NCBI GenBank assembly: GCA_031769625.1
Contig: JAUIMM010000213.1
Coordinates: 1,866,501 to 1,930,500 of the forward strand
Direction: 5' to 3'
Source of the DNA: Taudactylus pleione
Taxonomy: Eukaryota > Chordata > Amphibia > Anura > Myobatrachidae
Length of the DNA stretch: 64,000 nucleotides
The notes below the pieces were generated by a model that worked only from the letters and a program-made list of their open reading frames with translations, was not told the DNA's origin and ran no database searches. Positions within the stretch are counted from its first letter, which is position 1, and every line of letters begins with the position of its first letter. Both the position numbers and the translations under genes were made by a program. Shown piece after piece: positions 1 to 10,250 of this stretch.

Positions 1-103
1 GATCCGAGTCAGGCGGGAAAAGTCGAGCCTGACTCGGATCGGACTCGGATCGGGGGGGCTCGGGGGGGTTCGGATTTCAGAAATCCGAACCCGCTCACCC
101 CTA
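1..103 (-). mobile_element. Terminal fragment of a hAT element, cut by window edge
   Basis: This is the reverse complement of the left end of the complete hAT element at 56519-62749. It has the same terminal CACCCCTA, the same palindromic pair of ATTTC and GAAAT arms around TTCGG, and the same repeated GATCCGAGT subterminal motif, which is a plausible transposase-binding site. The element runs off the left edge, so its target duplication and body cannot be checked. It shows that the hAT family has at least two copies within about 56 kb, in opposite orientation. Confidence 0.85.
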
Positions 104-1674
104 ATTATCACTGAAGCCATTGAATTCACACTGTATTTGGCAGTGACACCTACAGTAGGTAACAGTGCCTCTGGTAGTTTGTACAAAGGAGTCAGTACCC
201 CTTCATCATTGTATAGGACAAATCACATTTGACATGACCCTTCACCATGAGGCCACACGCCTTTTTCAGGCATGCGCCTTATGTCCCTATTTAAACATTT
301 GTGTGTTTGGGGGGGTCGCAATGCTCGTTCTGACCCAGGGCACCAAAGAGTCTAGTTACTGCTCTGAGGGGGTCGCTCCCTATATCATTTAGTAACCAAT
401 AGGGTAAAAAAAAGTCCAAACGAACAAAATGCCTTTGTCTGTTTGTCTATCTGCTTTCTTCAAGGATATGGTTTTCAAGTTTTAACAAATAACTTAAGCA
501 CAGATGTGTCCTCATACACCAAGCCTCAATATGCCAGGCAGCACAAGATGCCCGATGTGATTGAGCAACGACAAGTGTTCAAGACATAATGAGCATTTCT
601 TTAAATTTACATCTTATTTGCACCGCAGGCGCAGTAAAACACCACTCAATCTGTACCAGAGCTGACAGGATGTGATTTTAACTACATAGGAATTAGTTTT
701 AAATATGTACAAAGCACAATGGAAATTGGCATAGAAAAAGCCAATGCCTCTGCATCATATCACTTCAAATACAGATGCAAACTCATTCGTACACAGAGTT
801 TTGCATATCAAATTAATCAGTGCAGTCTCGTCAAGCAGTTTTGTTGGAATGCGACTAAGATGCACATTCTAACTAAAAAGTGGCAAAAAAAGATCCTTGG
901 TGCAAGTTGAGTTGCACAGGACCTGGCACGCCAAGAAGTGCTGTTTGGTGCGACTGCAGCAATAGAGTATGAAGACACGAAAGAAGAATCTAGTGCCTTA
1001 TCCATTTATTTAAAATTACTTAATCCTAAAATATAACAGTGGTGACAAGGAGAATGGGATGATTGGATGAGAGTGTTGTGTTTTAAACCTCAAGGCTAGG
1101 GGCTGGTTTTTTGTGTCATCAGATGAGAGTATTGTTCTATGGTAGTTGGGAGCGTCATTGTTTTTAGCTTTCTTAGGACTTTGTGAGGCTGGGTTCAGCC
1201 TCTTTTGTTCCTGTCTTAGGACTTGTGTGTGTTCTTGCTGAAATAACTGTATTTGTATTGATGTACAGCTCTTTCTATTACTTCTGCCCCTTGTCTGTAC
1301 TACTCCTGCCATTTTTGTTGTCTGTACTACTACTGCCATTTTTCTTGTCTTTACTTTCACAAGTTCTTTCGCATAGTCAGATACTTCTCCTGGGCATTGA
1401 TTGGATGGGCCAGTGTGACTCTTGGAATAGACACCTAATTAAGGCAGTTCTTGTTTTTGACACCTCTGTTTGCATTGCAGTGGAGCCCATTCCATGTCCA
1501 ATTGTTCCAGCTAGCAGGCCAACAAACAGCCAAGACAGCAGGTAACAATAGCACTAAGTAAAGCTCCTTCCCCAGTGTATTTGGTTGCTATGTCCAAATG
1601 GTTGGAGTGGTACACAATCAGTTGCGTAGTTTTGTTCCTTGGGTTTAAGTTTGGTTTTCATGTGCCCTCAATCA
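104..1674. other. Intergenic, no gene recognised
   Basis: Open frames here are short and carry no recognisable domain. A small pyrimidine-rich direct repeat around 1285-1350 (CTGTACTACT..CTGCCATTTTT) accounts for the overlapping frames at 1016-1360 and 1183-1545. I see no RNA gene. Confidence 0.6.
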
Positions 1675-2261
1675 TAGGATCGGTATGAAATACCAAAAGA
1701 CGCATGTTCAAATCCCGATGTCGGAAGACCGGCAGTGAAGATCCCGACAGGTAAGCATTTAAACTATTACTAACCTAACCTCCCCCCCTAAACCTAACCA
1801 TCCCTTAAAGGTGCCTAACCCTAACCTCCCCCTCAAGTGCCTAACCCTAAACCCCCCCTGTAAGTGCCTAAACCTACTCCCCCCTTCCCCACAGCCTAAA
1901 CCTAAGTCACCCGGGGGGGTGCCTAACCCTAACCTCCCCATGGGGGTGCCTAGCCCTAACCTCCCCATGGCGGTGCCTAACCCTAACCCCCTCTTACCCT
2001 AGCCTAACCCTAACCCTCCCAAAGTGGTGCCTAGCCCTAAATCTCCCTGAGGAGCCCCTTACCTCATCCGCTCCCCCCCGCACGGCTGTCCGCGTCTGGC
2101 GCCCGGCTTACCTTTGATCGGTATGCCGGGCGTCGGTCTCTCAGCATAGGTAAAATGACAGGAATCGGGATTTCGACACCTTTCATTAGACCCCTGCCGG
2201 GATTAGACCATCGGGAAGCCGGCGGTCGGCATATCGACCGTTGGCTTCCTGACTGCATCCC
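1675..2261 (+). mobile_element. Short non-autonomous DNA element, 7-bp TSD family, copy 1
   Basis: The ends resemble the element at 29687-30179: the left end reads AGGATCGGTATGAAATAC and the right end has CCTGACTGCATCCC. Flanking heptamers TCAATCA and GTAATCA agree at 5 of 7 positions, which fits a decayed 7-bp target duplication. The interior (about 1780-2060) is a degenerate minisatellite of CCTAACCCTAACCTCCCC-type units that resembles telomeric CCCTAA but is interrupted by C-rich linkers. It has no coding capacity. The superfamily is not identified; a 7-bp duplication would exclude Tc1 and typical Harbinger. Confidence 0.65.
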
Positions 2262-2265
2262 GTAA

Positions 2266-2619
2266 TCAGGGAGGTTCATGTAGTTTTCACTAGGAATCTT
2301 AAATCAGTGTGGAAATTTCCTGGAGATGCTTGGGATTAAGGTGGAGAAAGAAGTGAGTCTGAAGTGGATGGCAGGACTCTTCCTGCAATAGCCATTGTAA
2401 GTTTTAGTCACTTCTCCAGTGGGTGTTGCTCCCAAGAAGACTTCACTCAATTTTTGGCTCATTCAGCATTTGTCTTCCCACTAGGGTCATTGGCCAATGA
2501 TGCTATACCTCCTAAATTCTGATCAGTTATTTACCAATCTTTTGACTCTTTATGTACTGTCCAATCTTTTGATCCTGGTTCCTCATAGCTAAGATTGATG
2601 TTAAATCTGTCTTTTGTAT
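2266..2619. other. Intergenic, nothing recognised
   Basis: Unique-looking sequence between two DNA elements. No coding frame or repeat structure was recognised. Confidence 0.5.
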
Positions 2620-2884
2620 GCTTCCATAGGCAAATGCAGGGGGGGTTCCGTCTGCCTGGAAACCCCCCTCCCCAGGCCACACCATGACCACGATAGAAAT
2701 AGTAATATAATAGAATTTTACTAGTGCTGCATGTTCTTCTCAGTATCACAAATTAAATAATTAGCACCACCTGTGGATCTTTTAACATGTATCAGCCAGT
2801 AATAAATAGCCTGTGCACCAACTAGGAGATCTGGAATCCATTCACTGTTAAGGATGTGCTGCTATAGAGCCCAATATGTACATA

Positions 2885-4529
2885 CAGTCAGGTCCATAAA
2901 TATTGGGACATTGACAGAATTTCCATATTTTGGCCTCTATTCACCACCACAATGGCTTTGAAATGAAACAAACAAGATGTGCTTTAACTGCAGACTTTCA
3001 GATTTAATTTGAGGGTAATTACATCCAAATCAGGTGAACAGTGTAGGAATTACGGTTTCTATATGTGCCTCCCACTTTTTAAGGGGCCAAAAGTAATGGG
3101 ACAAACTAAAAAATCCTAAATCTAACTTTCACTTTTTAATACTTTGTTGCAAATCCTTTGCAGGCAATTACAGCCTGAAGTCTGGAACGCATAGACATCA
3201 CCAGACGCTGGGTTTCATCCCTGGTGATGCTCTGCCAGGCCTCTACTGCAAATGTCTTCAGTTCCTGCTTGTTCTTGGGGCATTTTCCCTTCAGTTTTGT
3301 CTTCATCAAGTGAAATGCATGCTCAGTCGGATTCAGGTCAGGGGATTGACTTGGCCATTGCATAACATTCCACTTTTTAGCCTTAAAAAACTCTTTAGTT
3401 GCATTTGCAGTATGCTTCGGGTCATTGTCCATCTGCACTGTGAAGCGCCGTCCAATGAGTTATGAAGCATTTGACTGAATATGAGCATATAATATTGCCC
3501 AAAACACTTCAGAATTCATTCTGTTGCTTTTGTCAGCAGTCACATCATCAATAAATACAAGGGAACCAGTTCAATTGGCAGCCATACATGCCCACGCCAT
3601 GACACTACCTCCACCATGCTTCACTGATGAGGTGGTATGTTTTGGATCATGAGCAGTTCCTTTCCTTCTCCATACTCTTCTCTTCCCATCACTGTGGTAC
3701 AAGTTAATCTTTGTCTCATCTGTCCATAGGATGTTGTTCCAGAACTGTAATGGTATTTTAGATGTTGTTTGGCAAACTCTAATCTGGTCTTCCTGTTTTT
3801 GTGGCTCACCAATGGTTTACATCTTGTGGTGAACCCTCTATATTCACTCTTGTGAATCTTCTCTTGATTGTTGACTTTGACACATATATACCTACCTCCT
3901 GGAGAGTGTTCTTGATTTGGCCAACTGTTGTGAAGGGTTTTTCTTCACCAGGGAAATAATTCATCTGTCATCCACCACAGTTGTTTTCCATGGTCTTCTG
4001 GGTCTTTTGGTGTTGCTGAGCTCTCCGATGCGTTCTTTCTTTTTAAGAATGTTCCAAACAGTTGATTTGGCCACACCTAATGTTTTTGCTATCTCTCTGA
4101 TGGGTTTGTTTTGATTTTTCAGCCTAATGAAGGCTTGCTTCACTGATAGTGACAGCTCTTTGGATCTCATTTTGAAAGTCGACAGCAACTGATTCCAAAT
4201 GCAAATGTCACACCTAGAATCAACTCCAGACCTTTTACCTGCTTAATTGATAATGAAATAATGAGGGAACAGCCCACACCTGTCCATGAAATAGCTTTTG
4301 AGTTGATAGTCCCATTACTTTTGGCCCCTTAAAAAGTAGGAGGCACATATAGAAACCGTTGTAATTCCTACACCATTCACCTGATTTGGATGTAATTACC
4401 CTCAAATTAAATCTGAAAGTCTGCAGTTAAAGCACATCTTGTTTGTTTCATTTCAAAGCCATTGTGGTGGTGAATAGAGGCCAAAATATGAAAATTCTGT
4501 CAATGTCGCAATATTTATGGACCTGACTG
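2885..4529 (-). mobile_element. Tc1-like transposon, long inverted repeats, copy A
   Basis: The element is bounded by CAGTCAGGTCCATAAAT and its inverse and flanked by TA on both sides, the duplication expected for Tc1/mariner. The inverted repeats are about 215 bp, the long IR/DR type, and include the outermost segment repeated in inverse near 3060-3110 and 4315-4350. The body holds one decayed transposase gene on the minus strand. It is nested inside the element at 2625-4840. Confidence 0.9.
3136..4188 (-). pseudogene. Tc1-like DD34E transposase, broken
   Basis: Three minus-strand pieces in different frames together span a Tc1 transposase of roughly 340 codons. The N-terminal piece (4188-3961) starts at the ATG in the MRSKELSLSV context and holds the paired-like helix-turn-helix with the AKSTVWNILKKKE recognition helix. 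The middle piece (3812-3621) has the VSHKNRKTRLEFAKQHL segment. The C-terminal piece (3438-3136) holds the second catalytic Asp in MDNDPKH and the Glu in NPTEH, 34 residues apart, and ends at GFATKY. Frameshifts and stops between the pieces make it non-functional. This copy keeps an intact HTH, whereas the copy at 25826-26823 has lost it but keeps a longer catalytic frame. Confidence 0.9.
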
Positions 4530-5094
4530 TATATGTCCAGGGCAGTGCTAGGTTATTCTGCTGCTCCCCCAGACTCCCGGACTTGTTCTAATACTGTGGA
4601 ATGGTGCCCACTTCTAAAATAAAATCATTCAGCTCAGACAGGATGGTCTTACTGCCGCATTTAATGGCTTACTGTGATCGCTGGTCCTCTATATGCTGGA
4701 ATTATGACACAAAATATACTTTGTATGACGCGTATTAAAGCTGGTCAAATGCTAATTCTGCCCTCTTCATGGACTGGCCACACTCACTCTAAAATCAGGC
4801 ATTTGGAAACCCCCCTCTAGAAATCCTGCATTTGCCACTGGCTTCCCTTGTATCCTGATTCTTTCAGGTTCATGGGTTTTCACACTGGGAATGCATACTT
4901 CATAGACAAATGCTTGCATAAGGGATAATCCATTTCTTGTGCCTTTTTTTTCTTAAATGTTGCACATTTTTACATTGGTGCATGGCATTTTCTTGTGGAG
5001 GTCATGGGATAACTCACTATCTCTATATTTATCCGTTTTTGTGTCCCTTCTGGGATCATTGTGGAAAGCTTTTGTTTTTAATGCAAGTGTTTTT

Positions 5095-6213
5095 CTTTCA
5101 TTTTGGGGTATTTGTGGCTAATAATAAAACTGAGGAGCCACTCTCTTGTCTGTCCTTCATGGGTATCGAGATCAATACCACTGTGGGGTATTGCTGCCTT
5201 CCTGAGGATAAAGTGGTTATATTGAGTGATTCCATTGCACAGTGCATGGCTGTGCATAATATAATGCTCAAGCAGCCCAATCCCTTATAGGCCTCTTGAA
5301 CTTTACCCCCATGGGCAGGGTTTTTAGCAAGAAGGTTGAGAGGACCACGGATGGGGATGCCAAACTTCATCATTTTATCCAGCAATCACCTGAGATTAAG
5401 AAGATCCTCTCTGGGTTTCTTTCCTTGATGAATTTAATGGTGTTAGGCTCTGGATCACCCCACTCATTGACAACATTTAATTGCAACTGTTCATAGAGCT
5501 GGTGGTGGTTTTCAGAATTAGGATGCTACTTTAATGGATCCTGGTGCATGGCACCTGGGCCGGAGGAATGGGCGCAGATGGGTCTAACTATAGATCTCCT
5601 GATTTTAGGACTCTTCCCAATTATGATGGTCCAGGGAGTTTGGGATGTGTGCTTGTGTAATACCAGTACTATACTTAGATATGGTAACCTTGGCACAGTA
5701 CAGATGTGTCCTCTCTTACATCTAGCCTCTTTGCATGTTAAACAGCTCTCCAAGTTGCGCCATGCCGTGGTGTGACTCGGTAGGGCCGAATGTCTTTTCA
5801 TGTGATTTTTTTACTTTCAAATGTTTCTTATTAACACTACATTATGTCCACTGACACTGTAACATAGCAGTTTGAATATAGATGCACCCGCAGTTGCAAG
5901 CAGTTGCTCAATGCTACCGAGTCACACGGCTCTCACTCATTATGTGTAATGCAACTTGTAGCGCACAGATGATAGATGAATGTGGGCACATCTATACGTG
6001 CCAACAACAGGCATGCTTGCACAGCAAATTCTGATCTGCTTGCAATGTAATGTGTTGTTTAAAGTTCAGCAGCCTGGGGTTGACAACGTGATAGCTGATG
6101 CTCTACCTCAGTTTCAGTGGGTTAGGTTCAGGTCATCAGGTCCTAAGGCTGATTCTGTTGGTGTGCTTTGTCCTTCTTATGGTTGGCATGTCATCAAGCC
6201 AGCATGGAGGAGT
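5095..6213 (+). pseudogene. DIRS reverse transcriptase / RNase H remnant
   Basis: Fragments in several frames match the C-terminal half of a DIRS polymerase. They include KTEEPLSCLSFMGIEI after the RT palm, then FTPMGRVFSKK and LHHFIQ, the RNase H region with WCMAPGPEEWAQMGL and LFPIMMV, and finally PGVDNVIADALPQFQW, which is the usual end of this protein. The RT catalytic motif is not in the recognisable part. In the LxLLELFPI-type motif a glycine stands where the family has the RNase H glutamate. Multiple stops show it is dead. Assignment rests on the DIRS-specific IADAL.QFQW end and the recombinase that follows. Confidence 0.75.
5764..5930. repeat. Short inverted-repeat (MITE-like) insertion in DIRS remnant
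   Basis: The arms GCCGTGGTGTGACTCGGTAG and CTACCGAGTCACACGGC are inverse copies apart from one or two bases, separated by about 130 bp of non-coding sequence. The DIRS RNase H reading is lost at the left arm and resumes shortly after the right arm, so this is probably a small insertion. No clear target duplication was found. Confidence 0.5.
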
Positions 6214-6400
6214 TAGTAGAGCAATCTATCACCCCAGCACAGGGTGTACTGTCAAGCTTGGGAAGAGTGGGAAGCTTTTTACCATGAAAAGCATGGAGGT
6301 AAAAGTAGGCATCGCTAAATGATTCCTTTATTTTTTATTTGGTGGCTCTATGTCTCTATCAGATCCCAAGAGATGGTTTCTAGATATCTAGTGGGTATTT

Positions 6401-7040
6401 AATTTTTTATAAGTTGAATGGTTTCCCGACCTTACTAGGAGTTTTATTATTGAGAAGGCTCTGAAAGGTTGGGCTCATATGATGCTGGTTCTACCCAACA
6501 GGAAGCATCCCATTAATGCTTCACTTCATCCTGCTATCCTTGCAGCCATTGTGGACATAGCAGTTTTGTTATTTAAGGGACTTTTGTTTAAATTAGCTTT
6601 TTCCATGGGGGTTTCTGAGTTGGTCATCTCCTCCAAGTGGGTGGATGCGACTATGCTCCATTCGCACATCCTTATCAAAGAAGGGTTTTTGCTGTGCACA
6701 CTGCAGAATTCCAAGACAGATCAACTAGATAGATGCCAATGGATCTCATTGGTCCCCTCCAAGGACGGTCCAGCTTGCCCAGTTACCCTGGCTAAACATT
6801 ATTTGCCCATCAGACACTCATCAGTAGGTTCCTGTCTTCTGCATGGTGATGGACTTCCATTGACCAAATATCAATTTGGTTAATCAGTTTGTGGTGTTGT
6901 CTTTTCAGTATTGGCCTTTCTCCTGGAGACCATGGTATGCATTTGTTTCAAATTGGTGCTGCTGCTTCCACCTTGGTTGCATGAGTTTCAGAGATTGCAG
7001 GCCTTAGACTGAAGGAAATCAGCCAGTTATAAATGTTACA
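6401..7040 (+). pseudogene. DIRS tyrosine recombinase remnant
   Basis: The longest open piece (6479-6883, about 134 codons) shows the DIRS recombinase core: PNRKHPI, then LLFKLAFSMGVSELV around the first-arginine region, WVDA, the SKTDQLDR strand and CPVTLAKHYL, ending at DGLPLTKYQF. Downstream in another frame lies HLFQIGAAAST, the equivalent of the family HxFRIGAA motif with the catalytic arginine replaced by glutamine. The tyrosine segment that should follow contains a stop. In life this enzyme would integrate a circular cDNA without making a target duplication. This copy cannot be active. Confidence 0.8.
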
Positions 7041-7241
7041 TTCAGCCTGATTATTGAATTACTGATGTATGGTTTGTCTGCATTGTTGTCTGTTATGTCT
7101 TGTGGTCTTGTATCTTTCTTCCTTGTGTCTCTCTGTTGCTTCCAATTGGCACTGAAGCTTTTCAGAATTCAAAGTCAACAACATTTTTCTTTTGGCAGAT
7201 ACACAGTACTATAGTTTTGTATTACCCAGAATTTAATAATT

Positions 7242-7830
7242 TTGTTTCTTTCTTTTTCCTTCCTTATAGATATTTCTTTTGATTATTTTAAGGTGTGGAG
7301 TTTTGGTCATTCATATGTATTTTGTGCAGCTCCTTTCATGGCTTCGCATGGAGCATCTGTTTATTCAGGGTCATATTGTGTCAGGTGGATAGGGCTTAGG
7401 GGTATGTTGGAGAATTATCTTAGAACTAAGCTTTTGGAGCAAGCAAATCATTTTGTTTTGCCTGAGGTCTTGGTCATTCATTTAGGTGTCAATAAACTTG
7501 GAAAATGGATGGCTTTGGAATTGAGGTACTATATAGTGGAAGCTATGGATCCTATTTTGTTGAACTGCCCATTGTTTAAGATTGTATGGTCATTCATTGT
7601 TCCTAGATTGGTTTGGAGGAAAGTGTTTAATTGTCAGGCTATTGATGAGTCTAGGAAAATGGTGAATTTGGCTGTGGCAAAACTTGTGTTGGCCAATGAC
7701 GGTGTTATTGTTAGGCATTCCAGAATTAAGTTTTGGTATTTTTAATTGTATAGTTCTGATGGGGTGCATTTGACTGAGAAGGGTCATTGTCTATTCCTTG
7801 AAGATCTTTTTTGTGTTGTTGCCTTAGCGC
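7242..7830 (+). pseudogene. SGNH/GDSL-hydrolase domain of DIRS element, decayed
   Basis: An open piece of about 167 codons contains SFGHSYV (nucleophile serine block), LVIHLGVNKLGK (the block where the family has GxND; here the Asp is Lys), IVPRLVW, a run resembling VNLAVAKLVLANDGVIVRHS, and, after a stop, DGVHLTEKGH, which carries the Asp-His pair of the SGNH triad. Such hydrolase domains occur in vertebrate DIRS elements downstream of the recombinase; their role is unknown, with esterase activity only predicted. The GxND change and the internal stop indicate decay. The position right after the recombinase supports the assignment. Confidence 0.75.
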
Positions 7831-7850
7831 ATTAGTGGTATGGTGGAAAT

Positions 7851-8125
7851 GCAATGGTTTTAGTGGAAATGAACAGGAGGTCACCAATTCTAGTGCATAA
7901 TTTGTATTTTGTTTTATTTGTTGCAGTTTTAGGTGCGCTTACCTTTGTTGACTGTTTATGTTTGCTGTACTACCCTGACTAAGCAGCTTCATCACCCTAC
8001 CAGTTAAGGAGACTAGTCAGACATTTGTTGCATTTAGTTTATTTTGTTTTTTTCCTGTGAACCTAGGGTGGTATCCGTTTGGATTGCTGCATTGCTGGGT
8101 AATAGTTGTTATAGTGCAGTATGTG
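7851..8125. other. Intergenic, nothing recognised
   Basis: T-rich sequence between the DIRS remnant and the LTR element. It may include the 3' part of the DIRS element, but I recognise no terminal repeat. Confidence 0.4.
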
Positions 8126-8577
8126 TGTCAGGATTCAGCCTGGGATTGGCCTTTACTAACTGTGGCTTCCCCTGACTAGTCGCGTGGTCAGACGCCAAGT
8201 GCAGCGGCAAATGACACACTGAGTATTATCCCTGGGGCCCTGTTGACTTCCACGCAATCCTCCATATCAGAGTTCCCGCAGTGGCAGTCATGGGCACAGC
8301 CATATTGTCTGTCTCACCTGACCAGACTCTCCACCAATGGTACACTGGTCACCTCTCAGCTGACTCTCTCCTCCAATGGACAGCTACCTAAGGGTATAAA
8401 GCAGGATTCCAGAAAACAGGAAGGTGCCTGAACAACTTCTCTTCTACAGTTGCTGCTAGCTTTAGATCGCTGTTCCCGGCTTCACGCTGTTGTATCCTCA
8501 ATACTCTGCACCAGTCTCTGTGATATTCTCCAGTGATATTCAGCATCAGCCACTACTGATATTCTCCAGTGATACAG
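8126..8577 (+). repeat. 5' LTR, truncated at its 3' side
   Basis: Aligns by eye with 11663 onward over the first ~230 bp and again after the nested insertion there. It contains a segment (about 104 bp, CTTCTCTTCTAC..CTCCA) missing from the 3' LTR, but lacks the last ~330 bp that the 3' LTR retains. Sequence passes directly into gag coding, so a deletion removed the LTR end, the tRNA primer site and the gag start. Confidence 0.8.
8395..8400 (+). promoter_or_regulatory. Probable LTR TATA box
   Basis: TATAAA in the context AAGGGTATAAAGCAGG, placed in the U3-like half of the LTR. The 3' LTR equivalent is degraded (AAGGATAGAAAGCAGG). Confidence 0.5.
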
Positions 8578-8579
8578 CT

Positions 8580-9168
8580 ACTTTTTTACACGGTTTGTCT
8601 GAAAAATTGAAAGATGAGTTGGCTTTACAAGACCTACCTGATTCAATCTCAGAATTAATTTCTCTCTGTATTAAAATTGATCTTCCTCATAGAGAAATAC
8701 AGTCAAGTAAGTGGCTAGAGGATCATAGCAAGGATCGTCCTATGTCTACCAAATAGGAATCTTTCTTTTCCAAGCAAAGATAAACCTATGCAGATAAACC
8801 ATTCTCATTTAACATCAGAGCGGACTCACTGTATCCATGATAAGCTGTGCATTTACTGTGCCATGCCAGGACATTTAATTTGTCGGGAAACCCTGACTAG
8901 TTCTAGGAGCATCCGATTGGGGGTTTTATCTAACTCCTCTCACTTAGCAGATTCTTTGTTGCCTGTCAAAAAACATGCTGGGTTCTGCAACAAGAGAATT
9001 AATGCTTTAATTGACTCTGGAGCAGTGGGTAACTTTATCTTAGAAACTTTGTTGAGTGAACTTAAGATTCTGGTTAAACTGCTTCCACAGACATTGGCCA
9101 TTTCCACTGTTGATGACAGTACTATCCTCGGAGGTATCATAATGTCAGTTTTGCTACCATTTCACTAA
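8580..9168 (+). pseudogene. Ty3/gypsy Gag end, zinc knuckle and protease remnant
   Basis: The piece from 8580 reads FLHGLSEKLKDELALQDLP and continues as the capsid C-terminal region of a chromovirus Gag. It stops at 8756. The next piece (8788-9168) has CIYCAMPGHLIC, a CCHC knuckle whose last spacing is shortened, then ALIDSGAVGNFI with the DSGA active site of the retroviral-type aspartic protease. The protease is cut off before its flap and the RT begins out of frame. Functionally these would package RNA and process the polyprotein; here they are broken. Confidence 0.8.
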
Positions 9169-9229
9169 GTATAGGTGCTTTGCATCAGGAAGATATTGAG
9201 CTTCTAGTGCTACCAAAGTGTACTCATGT

Positions 9230-9797
9230 TTTAGTTTTTAGATTACCTTGGTTCCAGCCTTTGCAATGCCCCAGCAGTTTTCCAGGGTAATGTGAATGAG
9301 ATTTTTGGGATCTTCATTAGCATCTTCATTAGCATGATATTTTTATTTTTTTCAAGGGACATTCAGTCTCACCATCTTCATGCAAAAGAGGTCCTCTCCC
9401 GTCTTCGAGCCCATCACCTTTTTCAAAAATTTCTAAGTGCACTTTTGAAAAGCCTTCTGTACTATTTCTTGGTCATATCATTTCAGGAGAATCCTTACAG
9501 ATGGATCCAGAAAAGTTGAATGACATTCAGGATTGGCCACAACCTAATTCTTTGAAACCTGTTCAATGGTTCCTCGGTTTTTCAAACTACTACCAAAGGT
9601 TTAGCCACAACTTCATTTCAGGGGAATCCTTACAGATGGATCCAGAAAAGTTGAATGCCATTCAGGATTGGCAACAACCTAATTCTTTGAAACCTGTTCA
9701 ATGGTTCCTCGGTTTTTCAAACTACTACCAAAAGGTTTATCCACAACTTCTCCACCTTAGTGGCCCCAAATACAGCACTCACAAAGAAAGGGACTAA
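9230..9797 (+). pseudogene. Ty3/gypsy reverse transcriptase, partial, with internal duplication
   Basis: Only the C-terminal part of the RT is recognisable. A piece around the palm reads VNEIFGIFISIFISM..FLFFSRD where the family has the YxDD box and FS; the catalytic aspartates are gone. DIQSHHLHAKEVLSRLR and the thumb with DPEKLN, NSLKPVQWFLGFSNYY follow. The thumb segment occurs twice in tandem in the same reading frame (see separate repeat entry). The N-terminal fingers and the first catalytic aspartate region are deleted. Confidence 0.8.
9487..9756 (+). repeat. In-frame tandem duplication, 135 bp x 2
   Basis: The unit containing TACAGATGGATCCAGAAAAG recurs exactly 135 bp later (9496 and 9631), with only a few substitutions between the two copies. 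As 135 is 45 codons, the frame continues through both units and the protein repeats the RT-thumb segment. Confidence 0.85.
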
Positions 9798-9879
9798 TTC
9801 TTCTCGTTGGTTACCATCCACTGTAGCCGCCTTCCAGACCATCAAATAGGTTTTCTCTTCTGCTCCTATACTTTGTCAA

Positions 9880-10213
9880 CCGGATTTGAATAAACCTTTT
9901 ATAGTTGAAGTATATGCATCCTTAGTCAGCGTGGGAGCCATGTTATCTCAAATATCCAAGAATGAATGTAATCATCCCTGTGAATATTTCTTCATCAAAG
10001 TTTTCTCCAGCAAAAAGAAACTATTCTATTAGTGACCAGGAATTATTTACCATGAAGCTTGCGCTCGAGGAATGGAGACATCTTTTGGAAAGAGCCAAGT
10101 TCCCAGTAACTATTTTTACAGATCACAAGAAGCTGTTATATTTGAAGACGGCTCAATGTCTTAATCCTAGGCAGGCCAGCTGGACTCTCTTCTTCTCCAG
10201 GTTTAATTTCTAG
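9880..10213 (+). pseudogene. Ty3/gypsy RNase H remnant
   Basis: The frame preceding 9962 has the PFIVEV.AS stretch where the family has the first catalytic Asp (VDAS); here a Tyr codon replaces it. The open piece from 9962 reads [30 protein letters not shown], the central Glu-containing helix, then [13 protein letters not shown] with the TDHK aspartate and ends near the FFSRFNF tether to integrase. It would degrade the RNA strand of the RNA:DNA hybrid. Frameshifts at both ends. Confidence 0.8.
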
Positions 10214-10250
10214 GTCCTATTTCATCTGGGAGTACAGAATCAGAAAGCTG

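Larger units (their letters stand above)
2625..4840 (-). mobile_element. Composite: short 5-bp-TSD DNA element carrying a Tc1 insertion, copy A
   Basis: The inverted ends read CATAGGCAAATGCAGG and CCTGCATTTGCCACTG. Perfect GCTTC pentamers lie immediately outside them (2620-2624 and 4841-4845), giving a 5-bp target duplication. About 570 bp belong to this outer element and the rest is a Tc1 element inserted inside it. The ends with CA..GGCAAA plus a 5-bp duplication suggest a hAT5-type non-autonomous element, but that class is inference. The same composite with the same internal junctions lies at 25167-27399 in the opposite orientation. Confidence 0.8.
5095..7850 (+). mobile_element. DIRS-type tyrosine-recombinase retrotransposon remnant
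   Basis: In order on the plus strand are the end of a reverse transcriptase plus RNase H region, a tyrosine recombinase and an SGNH-hydrolase domain, an order known from vertebrate DIRS elements. Each part is interrupted by frameshifts and stops. I could not find the split or inverted terminal repeats typical of DIRS, so the outer limits are those of recognisable coding sequence. A small palindromic insertion interrupts the RNase H part. Confidence 0.8.

Noticed and set aside
1183..1545. 120-codon hydrophobic frame as a membrane protein gene
   Set aside because: The hydrophobic part comes from a T-rich direct repeat. There is no family resemblance, and an opposing frame covers the same bases.
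1780..2060. Interstitial telomere or chromosome-fusion point
   Set aside because: The CCTAACCC units are separated by C-rich linkers and lie inside a bounded element with a target duplication that recurs elsewhere in the window.
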